From the NCBI GenBank assembly GCA_034770075.1, contig CM068384.1, forward strand, positions 102,731,613 to 102,795,612: 64,000 bases of DNA. The letters run 5' to 3'. The position numbers were made by a program, and so were the translations under genes. Position 1 is the first letter of the stretch. Every line of letters begins with the position of its first letter. Shown here piece after piece: positions 10,897 through 21,603 of the stretch. The notes below the pieces were generated by a model, which was not told where the DNA came from, did no database searches, and saw nothing but the letters and a program-made list of their open reading frames with translations. The stretch is from Aralia elata. Lineage: Eukaryota; Streptophyta; Magnoliopsida; Apiales; Araliaceae.

Positions 10897-12508
10897 TGTA
10901 ATGTCCGAGAAAATTTTTTTTAAACATTGTATTGATTTATTTTAATATATGAAATTCATTTTATTTAATGAATTTATTTGGACCCATGTGGGTATTATTA
11001 ATTCATTATCTAAATATATATGGTCCGATAATTTTCTCTCATTAAAGGGACTCATTAAAAGTGGAATAATTGGTGAGTTAACCCTAAGAATTTAATTGCA
11101 AGAAAATTTGGAAAGAAGATTAATAAATAAATTCCTTTAAAGAAATTGAATAAAGAATTATGGTTGGAATAAATATTTTAAATAATTAATTAATTGGGTT
11201 AATTAAGTAATTCAAAATATTAGAAATACAAGGTGGCTAATTTAATTGGGTCAGCTGAATTGGTCCATTTCTTTTTATCTATTTAATTCTGGATTGGACC
11301 TAAATTTTTTTTCTTAAAGAAAGCCGAGCCCAATTTTCCTTATTTTCCTAATTGAGCCCATTTTTATTTTCGATTGGGCTGGATCCATTCCTTTCATTTT
11401 TCCTGTTGGGCTGAACCGATAGGGTTGGACTCCCTTTTATTCCTACCGGGTTAAACCCTTTGCAATCGGGTTGGGGAAAGGGGGCAAGTCTATTATCTGC
11501 AATCAAAATTAGGTGCAGAGCAAGACCGATAGAACCTAACGACCTAGACCCTCCCACATCAGTCCCAGCCTCTCAATCAAGCAGACGAAGACGGAAGAGA
11601 AGCAGGGGTCACGCCGAGCCGCGCGCCAGCGTGTAAAAAGGGGCGGTGCGATGATGTGAGGCGACCGGTCGTTCGGACTGGAGGGAGAGCTCGACGACCT
11701 CTAGGTTGTGCAAGACTCGAGGTGGGCAACCGAGCGCAATTCGTTCGAACCAAGGGGCTAAGGCCAGAGACGTCTGACCGATGCGATTGGGCGACATAGA
11801 GGGGGCTATGAGGGTGGTCTACTGACGGCCATAAGCCCACTCCTTATACCGTTGGTCAGTGATGGATCGATTGAGGTAATACCCAACGAATTGGGTAAAA
11901 CGATTTCCTATAAATTGAGCCCAAGACCGAGCCAAGCTGTCGAGTCTCTGTAAGTCCAAATTAGAAGGAGAAAACAACTCGCAGAGAAGGGGGAACAGGG
12001 AGGTCAGACGCGGGTAAGCGAGGCGGTGAATGTCCGGCGTGATTGAATACTTTGGGCGAAGGAGGAGGACTGCCAACCGATCAAACCCAAGGTATCAGAA
12101 AAGGGCCAATTGACTGTGTTAGTTTGTTAAAATTTTTCTTCTTTCGATTTTTCATGTTCTTGTTGCTGGGGTATGTTTCCATGTGGATTTTCTGTGTTGT
12201 GTTAGTCAAATGTTGGTTGCCATTTGGTTTGGGGAGTCTGTGTATGGGAGCCATGAAAGGCCAGGAGATACAAGGGTGGATTCGGTTGGGAAATACCATG
12301 TAATAATCGTTTTGTTTGAAGAACCTTACTATGCACATAAACTGTTTGCTATAATGTCTCTAAGAATTAGCTGATTAGTTTTGCCTATGTGGTTGATTTG
12401 TAGTCTGATATGATTATAAATTGTAGTGTTGTTGTGTGTGGCTGATTCGTGGCAGTTATGGCTAGAACCAAGTACCCACGCTTGTGGGTGTCGTGCCTGT
12501 TCATTCAT
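10897..12508 (+). repeat. T1 3' LTR, truncated
   Basis: It begins TGTAATGTCC and parallels 704-2310 until GTCGTGCCTGT, then gives way to unrelated AT-rich DNA. About 2.5 kb of LTR, including the tandem array and the 3' module, is missing. Differences from the 5' LTR are mostly transitions. Confidence 0.88.
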
Positions 12509-13280
12509 ATAAATATTTGTTTATAAACAAATATTCATTTATATTTATATTTATATTTATCTCTAAATATTTAAAATTTTATCTTTAAATATTCATATTC
12601 ATATAAATATATAAATATGACTGTTTATATATTTATATAAATAAATATAAATAATGTTTATATAAATATTTATATATTTATATTTATAGTAAGGATCTTA
12701 TCCTCAACCTTAAAAAGCTCACCCCAAGCTCACCTCCCTTTTGCGACGGACCCGGCGACGGTTTGGGTGTACAACCGTCGTCTATACTTTTAGCGACGCT
12801 ATATATTGTCCGTCGTTAAAAGTATAGACGACGGTTGTACACCCAAATCGTCGCCGGGTCCGTCGCAAAAGGGGGTGAGCTTAGGATGAGCTTTTTAAGG
12901 GTGAGCCTAAGATCCTTACTATTTATATTTATCTCTAAATATGTTAATAAATATATAAATATAAATGAATATTTGTTTGTAAATATTCATAGTTACTTAG
13001 TTACTTTATATCAAAATTTATATGAATATTTGTTTATAAATATTTATATTTATATATATAAATATTCATATAAATATTTGTTGATTTGCAAAAAAATATA
13101 TGTTAAATGTAGGATTCGATCTTGGAACCTATGGGTTATTAGGTGAATACCTCATCACCGCACAGGCTGTAGCGGCAGAGAAAAAAAAATTCAATCTTAC
13201 CCATGCAATATCGAGATCAACGATGAAGATTATGGTTACTGAAATAATGTCCGTGACAATTGGTTGACACGTATGAGTAC
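12509..13280. other. AT-rich spacer around fold-back element 1
   Basis: Low-complexity DNA of TATTTATATTTAT, ATAAATATTTGTTTATAAA and related words, many self-complementary, interrupted by the MITE at 12688-12920. From 13085 to 13280 the sequence is more complex but I recognise nothing. No gene is supported; the 103-residue frame at 12835-13146 is MITE plus AT-rich translation. Confidence 0.6.
12688..12920. mobile_element. fold-back MITE 1 with GCGACGG core
   Basis: A 233-bp near-perfect palindrome. Outer termini are AGTAAGGATCTTA and TAAGATCCTTACT; the arms contain TTTGCGACGGACCCGGCGAC and GGTTGTACACCC with complements on the other arm, meeting near TATATATTGTC (about 12800). It is flanked by a 12-bp direct repeat ATTTATATTTAT (12676-12687 and 12921-12932), compatible with a TSD but in low-complexity DNA, so its true length is uncertain. 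No transposase. The superfamily is unproven; a Mutator-like MITE with a 9-bp TSD is possible. Confidence 0.8.
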
Positions 13281-13281
13281 C

Positions 13282-13282
13282 C

Positions 13283-13334
<52 letters not shown>
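13282..13334. repeat. (TA)n microsatellite
   Basis: Alternating TA interrupted by one AAA, directly left of fold-back element 2. Confidence 0.9.
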
Positions 13335-13337
<3 letters not shown>

Positions 13338-13345
13338 ACCCAGCG

Positions 13346-13697
13346 GATCAGGTTCGGACTCCCGGACCTGACCAAAATCCGGATCCGGAAATTTTTTTTT
13401 TTTTTTTTTTTTTTTGCAAAACAGTTAATAAAAAATATTAAATGATTTTTGGTATTGTAAAAATTTTTTAAAAAATTGTTTTGGGTTTGATTTGGATACA
13501 TATAACAAACAGTGTTATACCGACTATATAACACTGTTTGTTATATGTATCCAAATCAAACCCAAAATACTGTTTTAATAATTTTTTTTAATACCAAAAA
13601 TCATTATATATTTTTTATTAACTGTTTTGCAAAAAAATTAAAAAATTAAAAAATTTCGGATCCAGATTTTATCAGGTCCGGGAGTCCGGACCTGATC
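13346..13697. mobile_element. fold-back element 2 (about 350 bp) in a TA tract
   Basis: Large inverted repeat: GATCAGG and CGGACTCCCGGACCTGA on the left pair with TCAGGTCCGGGAGTCCGG and CCTGATC on the right. The inner arms (GGTTTGATTTGGATACATAT and complement) meet at a short loop around 13515-13530. Poly-T and poly-A runs sit symmetrically. (TA)n lies on both sides, as in TA-targeting MITEs. No coding capacity. Confidence 0.78.
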
Positions 13698-13704
13698 TTA
13701 ACTC

Positions 13705-13724
13705 TATATATATATATATATATC
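13705..13724. repeat. (TA)n microsatellite
   Basis: Short TA run immediately right of fold-back element 2. Confidence 0.85.
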
Positions 13725-13934
13725 CCATGCTTTATTTGTAAGAGGGCTACGTCAATTATAATTATACCACCAATGCTTTTCTTCCACTTACCCCCTGCTC
13801 CCTTGTAATGATTATAATCATTGTGATTATCACGTGGGCTGCCCTTTCTTTTTTTGTTTTGTTTTTGTTTTTCTTTTTTTTTCTTGCAAGAGGACTCGGT
13901 AGGTGTATTTATATATACATTAGGCCTTAGCACG

Positions 13935-13942
<8 letters not shown>

Positions 13943-13973
<31 letters not shown>
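13943..13973. repeat. (TG)n(TA)n microsatellite
   Basis: GTGTGTGTGTGT followed by alternating TA, directly left of fold-back element 3. Confidence 0.85.
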
Positions 13974-13975
13974 GT

Positions 13976-14259
13976 CCGGATCTTAAGCATAACCTCTTAA
14001 ATAGCATACCAAACATACCCTTTTAGCGACGGATCGGGCGACGGTTTGGTCCGTCGCCATAGGTTCGGTCCGTCGCCAGACTGTACATACATGTTTTGTT
14101 ATATGTATCCAAATCACGCTCAAAACATTGTATTATGTAAAAATTTCAGTTCCATAATTATTTATTTATTTTTTTTAGTTGTTTTAAAAAAAAAAGCCAC
14201 AAAAAAAAAAAAAAGTCCCGCATTTTGTTAAAATACGGACTCCCGGACTGGAACCTTAT

Positions 14260-14261
<2 letters not shown>
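13976..14261. mobile_element. fold-back element 3, chimeric MITE remnant
   Basis: Its left part carries GCGACGG and CCGTCGCC motifs like element 1. Its right part repeats element 2 words (GTTATATGTATCCAAATCA, CGGACTCCCGGACTGGAAC). It looks like a recombinant or rearranged copy of the two families, lying between TA runs. No coding. Confidence 0.6.

Positions 14262-14339
<78 letters not shown>
14262..14339. repeat. (TA)39 microsatellite
   Basis: Uninterrupted TA dinucleotides over 78 bp between fold-back elements 3 and 4. The Ile-Tyr reading frames through it are artefacts. Confidence 0.97.
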
Positions 14340-14342
<3 letters not shown>

Positions 14343-14500
14343 GCGGTTCAAGAACAGACCGGTCCGCTAACAGATCGGTTTTTAGCGACAATTTTTTCGT
14401 GTATAGGCGACGAATTATTTAATATAAAAACTGTCGCTTATTGTATAGGCGACTGAAAAATCGTAGCTAAAAACCAGTTTGCTCTTTAACTGACCTATAT
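14340..14500. mobile_element. fold-back element 4, short MITE-like
   Basis: Imperfect inverted repeat: GGTTCAAGAACAGACCGGT and TTTTTAGCGACAATTTTTTC on the left against AAAAATCGTAGCTAAAAACC and CTTTAACTGACC on the right, with GTATAGGCGAC in both arms. It is bounded by (TA)39 on the left and a short TA run on the right. Imperfect, so older than elements 1 and 2. Confidence 0.6.
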
Positions 14501-15044
14501 ATATATATCCAGATCATTCTAACGATAACTAAATAAAGCAAATTCTTTGATCTCTATCATTTTCTTAATTGCCAACTTAGCCTCTTTATTATGATTAAGG
14601 AAGGTTGAATATATTTTTATAAATATATAAAAATATAATTATATATATGTGTTGTTATAATTATTTATTTTTTCTTAGTTAGTTCAAACTAATTGAATTA
14701 ATTAGTCTTGATCAACTATTAACTTCTATTCCTCATCACTTAATCAATAATAAATATATAATACACATATATTTATTTATTCCCCACATTTACACGAATA
14801 ATATCTATAAAAACTTCATTTTATTAGATAAATATTCATAACCTAATTATAAGGTTTCATGATTTTTCTAGGGTATTACATAGCCCCTTAGAGATTTTTT
14901 GCATCTAAAATCTCTTTTTACATTCTTACACATAAATCATACACGTTTTTCTAACACATAGACCAGATTAAAATAGTTAATCAGTTAAGATCGTAATTAC
15001 TAGGCTCATAAATATCCCGAATATTACATTGGCTATCTAGCCAA
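14501..15044. other. intergenic, nothing recognised
   Basis: AT-rich unique-looking sequence without coding signal, tRNA or clear repeat. TATTACA strings at 14873 and 15023 resemble LTR ends but no partner, PBS or TSD was found. Confidence 0.5.
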
Positions 15045-15478
15045 ATGAGAGATGGTGAATCCAAAAAATCTATTGAGATGCCCAAATTTGTTCAAGAGTC
15101 AAAGGCTAATGTTATAGATTGTGAGTTGGAGATACTTGTTGATACCCCGAAAATTGTTGAATACTCAAAGAAGGAATTCATCAAAGAAGAGGTTATAGCT
15201 AACGAAAAGCCAATTTTAGAGATTGAAAAAGATACTATTCCGAAACAAAACTTGGCCTGAATCAAACTTGGCTTGAGATTCAAGCTAATAGAATTGAAGA
15301 ATCTCAAATCCTTGTTGAGTCACCTATTATTAAGGAGCGCTTTGAAGACGTCGCAAAATCTAAAGATGTGGATACTACAGCAGAAAGAATTGATTATGAG
15401 ATTGTTCGAGTTTTCGAGGACATTAAAAGTATTGATTGTGTTATTCTCCAAAAATTTGGTCACAGCAGACCACTAATA
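15045..15478 (+). pseudogene. decayed Glu/Lys-rich ORF, unknown
   Basis: One frame (15045-15260) encodes an acidic, lysine-rich stretch (EILVDTPKIVEYSKKEF). After its stop a shifted frame continues in the same style through about 15475 (IEESQILVESPIIKERFED, DYEIVRVFEDIKSID). The continuity of composition across the shift suggests a broken longer gene or retroelement ORF. I do not recognise the family. No ATG context, promoter or terminator is evident. Confidence 0.35.
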
Positions 15479-15875
15479 ACCCTCCTTCAAGCACAATGAT
15501 GTGCAGAGAATTTTGTTTTCTTTGACAGTTGAAACTTGAGTTTTGCAATCTTGGAGATGATACTTTATAATTAATGTCACCTAACACTCATCTATTTTTT
15601 TATAGTTATTTTGTAACTAAATAAAGAGTATTTTTAAATATGACAATAAATTTATATAATATTTAATATTGAAGTCATGAAATTAGTCAAGACATATAAA
15701 TTAATTTCTTTAAATAAAAATTAAGTGGGGTGCAGTACATAAGAAGAGACAACAATAAGACAGTCGGTGATGGAACAAATTTAAATTCCAGGCATGATCA
15801 CTCAAGAAACACTGGATAAATTATTACATATACTCGATATACCAAATGGACTAACTATTCAATACTGCATTTGTT

Positions 15876-16532
15876 CTACATTTCATATTCATCAAACTTC
15901 TTTTCCTTGGGAGCCATTATCTCATTCATGCATTTCACATGAAAGCAAATTTTCCTGCCTGAAAAACAAAAGGGAAACCCATAGTATCTCTCTTGGGATA
16001 CCCATTTCCACCCGGTAAATCTTACGCATTCTTCAGCAGGGTATCTTTGGTCACAATGCAAGCACTTTGATTCAACTTTATCGCGAAGTTCCAACTTTAA
16101 ACCATCCCAATCCATCTCAAAGTCTATGTTAGCACAAGTTGGATGCAAATCATGTAGGTTTTCACCATGTGTCCGGCACTTATACCTAAACCCCAGTATA
16201 TCCCGCCCGCACGCGTCGCAGTATTTATTTTCAACCCGTGGCGGACTGGCGTGGTAATCAAATTTACATTTTTCCATAAATTTGTGAATTTTGAAGGGGG
16301 AATGTTCAGCTTGAAAGCAATCTTCGTGAAGGTAGAAGTCACAAATATCTTTTGGGCACTTGAAACATGTTGTAAATCCGGGCTGCTTACAACCATTACA
16401 CTTATAAGGCCCTTGGGCCTTTTGATGACGGAGCGGGTGCTCGTGCAGAGAATGTTTGTGGAGAGAATGTTGGCGTTCTTCAAAAATGTTGTCTTCTTTA
16501 TTTTCATTTGACTTTCCCATCTTCAAAATCAT
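15876..16532 (-). CDS. DC1 (Cys/His-rich C1-like zinc finger) protein
   Basis: An intact single-exon 218-codon gene and the only likely host gene here. It carries DC1/C1-like modules typical of a large plant-specific family of zinc-binding proteins, some linked to stress or hormone responses; binding partners are generally unknown. Module 1 (about residues 28-80) starts HPLRHQKAQGPYKCNGC and has CFKCPKDICDFYLHEDC. Module 2 (about 100-137) has YCDACGRDILGFRYKC, then HPTC. Module 3 (about 150-205) has CLHCDQRYPAEEC and ends KICFHVKC. No signal peptide or membrane segment. An internal Met at 16520 (MGKSNENKED) is an equally good start. Family members usually have three or more modules and 200-700 residues, so this is short but complete-looking. 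An AT-rich TATATTTATA motif lies about 30-45 bp upstream. Expression cannot be judged. Confidence 0.8.
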   Translation of the reverse strand: MILKMGKSNENKEDNIFEERQHSLHKHSLHEHPLRHQKAQGPYKCNGCKQPGFTTCFKCPKDICDFYLHEDCFQAEHSPFKIHKFMEKCKFDYHASPPRVENKYCDACGRDILGFRYKCRTHGENLHDLHPTCANIDFEMDWDGLKLELRDKVESKCLHCDQRYPAEECVRFTGWKWVSQERYYGFPFCFSGRKICFHVKCMNEIMAPKEKKFDEYEM

Positions 16533-16559
16533 GTCAAGAAAATGTTATCGAGTAAATTA

Positions 16560-18302
16560 TGAGTATAAATATATATCAATGTGATTCTCAGAACATTATG
16601 AATTTTGATATGTTCTACATAAAAGTCTTCTTTGCTATTCTTTAATTTCATTCATAAGAGAAATTTTTTATTTATAATAATATAACGACACAATGTTCTA
16701 CAAGATTGTCATCTTATTGTCCCTAATCCCTATCATGCCACCATTATTGCAGTGGATACTAATTACTTTCCGATCTAAAATATAATATTATTATTGACTT
16801 TTTAAAGTTAATTTAAAATAATTTTTAACACAAAATGACGTAATTTTGTTTAATTTTTAGTTAATAAAATGATCAATATTGTAAATTACCCAAAAAGTAT
16901 TACTCATTTTTTCATAATTTTTTAATGAATCAATTTAATTTGAGTTTTAAAATATTTTAAATTGACTTTTAAAAATCAATAATAATCTTACAGCTCCAAA
17001 TTGTGATAGGATTATTCTTAGGGGGTAAACTTGGATTAAAAATACATTATTAATATTTTTCGATTTTAGAAATGAGGCTCTTGTTGTGATGGAGAGAGAA
17101 TAAATTTGTGGTGCTGATTTACGATGTAAACTCCATACACTCTCCCCTTGGTGTAAGCGGAGCCGCTATAGTGGGTTGACCAGCTTTGTAAGGTTAGTGT
17201 ATTTATTCGAACTCTATACTAAACCCACGTTATGGAGTTTTCATCAACTTATATATGGCCTATTTATAGGCATATACAGCTATGAAAGTTGTAGATATTG
17301 TCATGGCGGGAGGGAAGAAAATTCCCTTTCATTTTTTCAATAAATTTTAAAAGAATAATATTGACATTTTATTCCCAAGGATAATCTTATAAAGTTTGGC
17401 GTTTGACAAAACCTTTAAACTTTAAATCAGAAGTCAAATTGGACTAAAGATTTATAACTGATTTTGAAGACTGATAACTTTGAATTTTTGTTACATAATG
17501 AACAATGAAAGAGGAATAACAATTAAGTTCTTACCGATGAGAGAAATTTTCTTTGCACCGTAGGATCAGATGTTGGGAGGAGTGAGGAGTGAGAGATTCA
17601 AGCCATTGTTGATAAGGATTATATAGAGCCATAAACAATTGTGTGGTCAGTAAATGCTAAGACGTGTTTCTTCGGTGTCCAATTCTACTGTCGGATTATT
17701 TGTCTCATATGTTGTCTTATTCTTATTATTATATACTTAATCCTTATTTATTTATATGAAATTACTTTGTAATTGTATAAAAATTAGGTAAAGAATAATA
17801 TATGGGATGATATATGAGACACATGAAATAAAACATAAAATTTAAATTCATTTATCTATAAATGTAATAAATGATGACGGTAAGATCTTAGATATATAAC
17901 CATCGCGTCTTACACTATTTATTATAAAATTGATGGTTATGATTTAAAAATACAAATCTTCTGCGACAACATAGTGTTGCAGACTTGTAGCAATAGACTT
18001 GCATAACCCAATACAATATTAAATCATTTATCCACATATGGGTTATGATTTCATGACATTAACAAAAAAAAATCATTATATTTAACACATTTGATCGTTA
18101 TAATTTCGCCTCCAACAAGAACTTTTATTTGCACTCCATAAAATTTTCATTTCAAACAGTTGGCTGACGTTTACTTTTATTTTAAGATGATGGTCGGCAC
18201 CTGGCATGTCCCATCACATCTCATTACTCTGTAAGTCTGTAACAATCTAGTTTAAACCGGTTTTAAGACGCGTGGTATGTCCCAGCACATCTCATAATCA
18301 TT
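16560..18302. other. intergenic region upstream of DC1 gene
   Basis: AT-rich, no supported gene. It contains the small fold-back at 17701-17821. The rest shows stops in all frames and no recognised repeat; it may include the DC1 promoter at its left end. Confidence 0.5.
17701..17821. mobile_element. small fold-back, MITE-like
   Basis: Termini TGTCTCATAT and ATATGAGACA are perfect inverted repeats, and further in TCTTATTCTT pairs loosely with AAGAATAATA. Length 121 bp. No clear TSD, so this is a candidate only. Confidence 0.4.
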
Positions 18303-19050
18303 CTAGTTACTGTAATAACCAAAAATATTGAGATCACATTGTAAATATATATATTAATTATTAGTTAATGTATTGATTACTTGATGACTTGTGAAGAATA
18401 AGTATGTGATTAAACAATATATATACATATGTATGTATATATATTTTGTAGATATGTGAATAATTATTTGTTATATAGAACCTAATCATATATTAGGTAT
18501 AAGAATTATGTGGCTACATTATTACATCTATGGAATAGTCCAAATACTTAAATTATTATTAGTGGGCTAGTTCAATTGAATTATTAAACAAGCCTAAATT
18601 TAGCTTTTAATTATGAACTTGTAGTTTGGGCTTACAAGATATTTCCTTGGCCCAATTTCATTCTTACCATAATCAGTCAAACGAAAAAGGGAGGACCCAA
18701 GTTATTTATATGGCCTAATCCAGTTTGATGGGGGACAACCATATGAAGGTGATTCACTAAAGTTATAATTCGGCAGCCCAATTAGATGTAACCTAAGAAA
18801 ATAAGAGAGAGATATCAGGTGAATATTTTGGAAAGTAGTACACGCAACTTAAAATCTTTTACCATACACGTACCCCACCAAAAATGAATGACTCACTCTC
18901 TCTATTTCTACCCACTGACTATTGGATGTAAGGTGAGGATGAGGAGTTGGTAATATTTCTGATCCATATTCGGGGATTTAGGGGATTTGAGCAAATGTGT
19001 ATGGATCCTATAGATTTAGTAGAAGCCAACAACTGAGTTAAGAGTCTCTC

Positions 19051-19058
19051 TATAAATG
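19051..19058 (+). promoter_or_regulatory. putative TATA box of solo LTR
   Basis: TATAAATG preceded by CTCTC, about 740 bp into the LTR. Motif only; still potentially a promoter reading toward 21598. Confidence 0.4.
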
Positions 19059-19861
19059 GAATTCATCTTTCGTCTGTTAAAACTTGCTGAGATAGCTAGA
19101 ACTGATATAGAGAGTAACATTGTGAGCTAGAGGGTATGTAAGAGGAGTAATTTATAGCAGACAGAACTGATCAGCGGATGCCCTCTAATTTCGTTACCTA
19201 TTTTGGAAAGAAAAGGAAACGGGCATCTAAAGCTAAGAGGTGAGCAGTTTTCAAACCTCAGTAATAGTTTATATATGCTCATATTATTATTTTGCATATA
19301 TGAACTAGATGAAAGTTCAGAAAACAATACTGAGTGAAGTACTCTGTTTTTATGTGTTGGGCAGAGTAAAAGTGTTGTCATTAAGAATACTGACCAGACC
19401 AAGTTAAACCATAAGAATGGTAGTTTGACAACCTTGTACTAAGACAGCCGTGATTAATTGACGGTGTCACCATCTGTTTGAGACCAACTAATGACTTGAG
19501 CCGAGCTCAAATTAGAACTACCATAATAAAACTAACGAAAGTAATATGTATGATTAAAATCTCAGAACAAAGTGTTTATGGACCATAAGGGATGACAGTC
19601 AGACCAATGATCATGACCAAAGGAGGAGTGTATCTTAGTATACACCCCGACCTATCTTTTAAGTTAAAGCCATAGGTCTTTGTTTAATCAATAGTGAGTA
19701 AACACACTATTGGATATTGAGCTTAAGTTATTCGTGAGTTCAGTTAAGCATGAGTCAGACCTAAATCATGATGTGAGACCCGTATGACCTTAGACAAAAT
19801 CAGTCAAGGGATATTTTCCTAAGTTAAAATTGCAAAGTAAATCTGAACAAGGAAAAAGACT

Positions 19862-20175
19862 CAATGATCGTAAGTGGTTTTACTACGATCGTAGAATGCA
19901 CTTATACCCATAGAGTCAGTTAACCCAGTGACTCGACGATCGTAGAGTATCTCTCAGAGATCGTAGAGTCAATTAACCAGTGACTCGACGATCGTATGGA
20001 ATCTCTCGGCGATTGTAAAGTCAATCCGCCATGTTACTCGACGATCGTAGAGTACTTCTCAGCGATTGTAGAGTAAATTAGCCAGTCACTCCGTAATCGT
20101 AGAGCTTCGCCTAAGCAACCTTAGTATAATTTCATCAAGTCAGCCAGACCTTGGTGATCGTAGAGTACTTCTCGG
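19862..20175. repeat. about 52-bp tandem repeats in solo LTR
   Basis: Four to five units keyed by ACTCGACGATCGTAGAGTA followed by CTCTCAG(A/C)GAT(C/T)GTAGAGT and AATTAACCAGTG. ACGATCGT and its half ATCGTAGAG occur twice per unit. Units differ by point changes. Confidence 0.8.
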
Positions 20176-20214
20176 CCATAGAATAATTCCATAGTTTGAT
20201 TACACTTTACGCTT

Positions 20215-20310
20215 GGCTTCAAGGGGGCACTGCCCCCTTACACCCCCACCAGCTCACCGGCGAGTTGGGCAGTCGCTTGCTCACTGGGGAGCGAGACCCC
20301 CGACTACCTT
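20215..20310. other. GC-rich block with hairpin in solo LTR
   Basis: A GC island in AT-rich DNA with GGGGGCACTGCCCCC (perfect 5-bp stem) and CTCACCGGCGAGTTGGGC. The T1 and T2 LTRs carry GC-rich blocks in comparable places (2290-2400; 23935-24080). Confidence 0.6.
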
Positions 20311-21224
20311 GTCGAAATGGAAATCAAAGTGTTTTAATGACATAATGACTGTATTGAACCTAGTCCTTATGTGACTAACCATTTTGACGACTTTAATGAA
20401 CTACGTAGGATATACTTAAAGGACGATTAACGTCAAGATACTAACACACGTGCAAGGCAAGTTCCCTAAGCTTACTCCAGATTTATGTTGAGTAAATTTC
20501 CTACCCTATTTGAGATGTACCAAGCAAGTTCCTTTATGCCCATACTTTTATATATCGTTGTGTATATATTTGTGAAAGTTCCAAACTCTACTTGAATAAA
20601 TTCTTTCAAGCAGGTTAGTGGGTAATTGTTATTAACTACTCCCCATCTATGATGATTATTGAGAACCATAATTAGTGCAAGTTCTTATAATCTGACTTGT
20701 ATCCATCGAAAAGATATCTAGGTAGTTTAATTATTGAAAATTATTCCATATTGATGTTATTGTGATTGTATGCTCAAAAGCTTGTTCATTATTGAACTGT
20801 AGGAAGAATTTGATGTTCTAACATTCATGAACTGCTTAAATCGATGCTAGTTGTATCAGCTAGACTGTGCACGTTTAAATTTGATAGACTCAACTATGTT
20901 TTAAACAGCTGTACCCAAGCCAATTGATTGGTAGGGATTCTTAGACTAAGAAAAAGAACAAGACCTATTAAGGCAATAAATTGGAAAATAATTATTTGCC
21001 CGATTGTTAAGTGGTTATGCATAATCCACCGGGTATGAGAGGTTGATCCCCTCGATTACCAAAACTTTAAATAGACTGGTTTAATTACTAACAACCTCTG
21101 AACTTGTTCATGGTCATTAACGACCACTTAGCCTCATACATTCGATGATTCAATTATTGAACATGATTCACGTCTTTTCTCAATTGATTCAAATTGTCAA
21201 AAATCTGAAGGTTAAAATTCCTTT

Positions 21225-21365
21225 CTAATCATGATATATCTTCTTTGCATTTAAACTTGCTAAGCAAATTAGTTGCTTGCCCTTGCTATATCATGACGTT
21301 CATTTCAGCTAAGCCAGAAAGTTCTACAAAGAAAGATAAAGGAAAAGGAAAAGTGCAGGAGTAGT
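21225..21365 (+). other. conserved hairpin / Lys-rich segment of solo LTR
   Basis: TCATGATATATC and TATATCATGA flank AAACTTGCTAAGCAAATTAG. They are followed by CAG and an AAG-rich tract that in one frame reads KPESSTKKDKGKGKVQE then stop. Same order as in T1, T2 and LARD LTRs; here the frame is shifted relative to the upstream part. Confidence 0.6.
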
Positions 21366-21603
21366 TTACTATAAACTCTTAGGCCTTATATTTGATGTAA
21401 TTATTATGTAAACTTTTTATAATATTAAAGGTATGGGTTAAGTTAAGGTTAAGTAGACCTGAGAAACATTGTTGTAAACTTTATTATAATGAACAATGTA
21501 TGTTTATTATTCCGCAATAGTATATAGAATGTTTACGATGTTGATGGATCATGAGCACCAAACCCGAGGTTAGAGAACCCAAATTTAGGGGTGTCACAGT
21601 TAC

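Larger units (their letters stand above)
704..12508 (+). mobile_element. T1: Tekay-like chromovirus (Ty3/gypsy), 3' LTR truncated
   Basis: Order is 5' LTR (704-4847), PBS (4853-4864), extra ORF (5105-5905), gag-pol (6306-10849), PPT (10882-10896) and truncated 3' LTR (10897-12508). The first 1.6 kb of the 3' LTR matches the 5' LTR almost base for base. The 3' LTR ends abruptly in AT-rich DNA, so no right TSD is visible; the 5 bp before the left LTR are AGATT. Integrase followed by a chromodomain, the Met-tRNA-type PBS and very long LTRs place it among chromoviruses, most likely the Tekay/Del clade (inference). It lies inside an older Copia relic. The coding region is defective. Confidence 0.9.
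18311..21598 (+). mobile_element. solo LTR of a gypsy element
   Basis: It begins TGTAATAACC and ends GGGTGTCACA, 3288 bp, flanked by a perfect 5-bp TSD GTTAC (18306-18310 and 21599-21603). No PBS, coding region or second LTR, so the two LTRs of a full element have recombined. Its 3' third shares the ordered conserved blocks of the T1, T2 and LARD LTRs, so it belongs to the same broad Tekay-like group, in plus orientation. Confidence 0.92.

Noticed and set aside
13095..13150. tRNA-like GGATTCGATCTTGGAACC stretch
   Set aside because: Resembles a tRNA B-box loosely, but no A-box, acceptor stem or cloverleaf could be formed.
13217..14422. Frames with long Ile-Tyr or Lys runs
   Set aside because: They are translations of (TA)n and poly-A/T tracts.
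14860..15045. TATTACA strings that could be LTR ends, one followed by TTGGCTATC
   Set aside because: No matching LTR start, partner LTR, TSD or usual PBS found.
16124..16511. Overlapping frames of 114-127 codons on both strands
   Set aside because: Shadows of the DC1 gene, whose Cys/His pattern is clear in one frame only.
19862..20175. CRISPR-like spaced repeats
   Set aside because: Units are degenerate tandem repeats within a plant LTR; no uniform repeats with unique spacers, and no cas genes.
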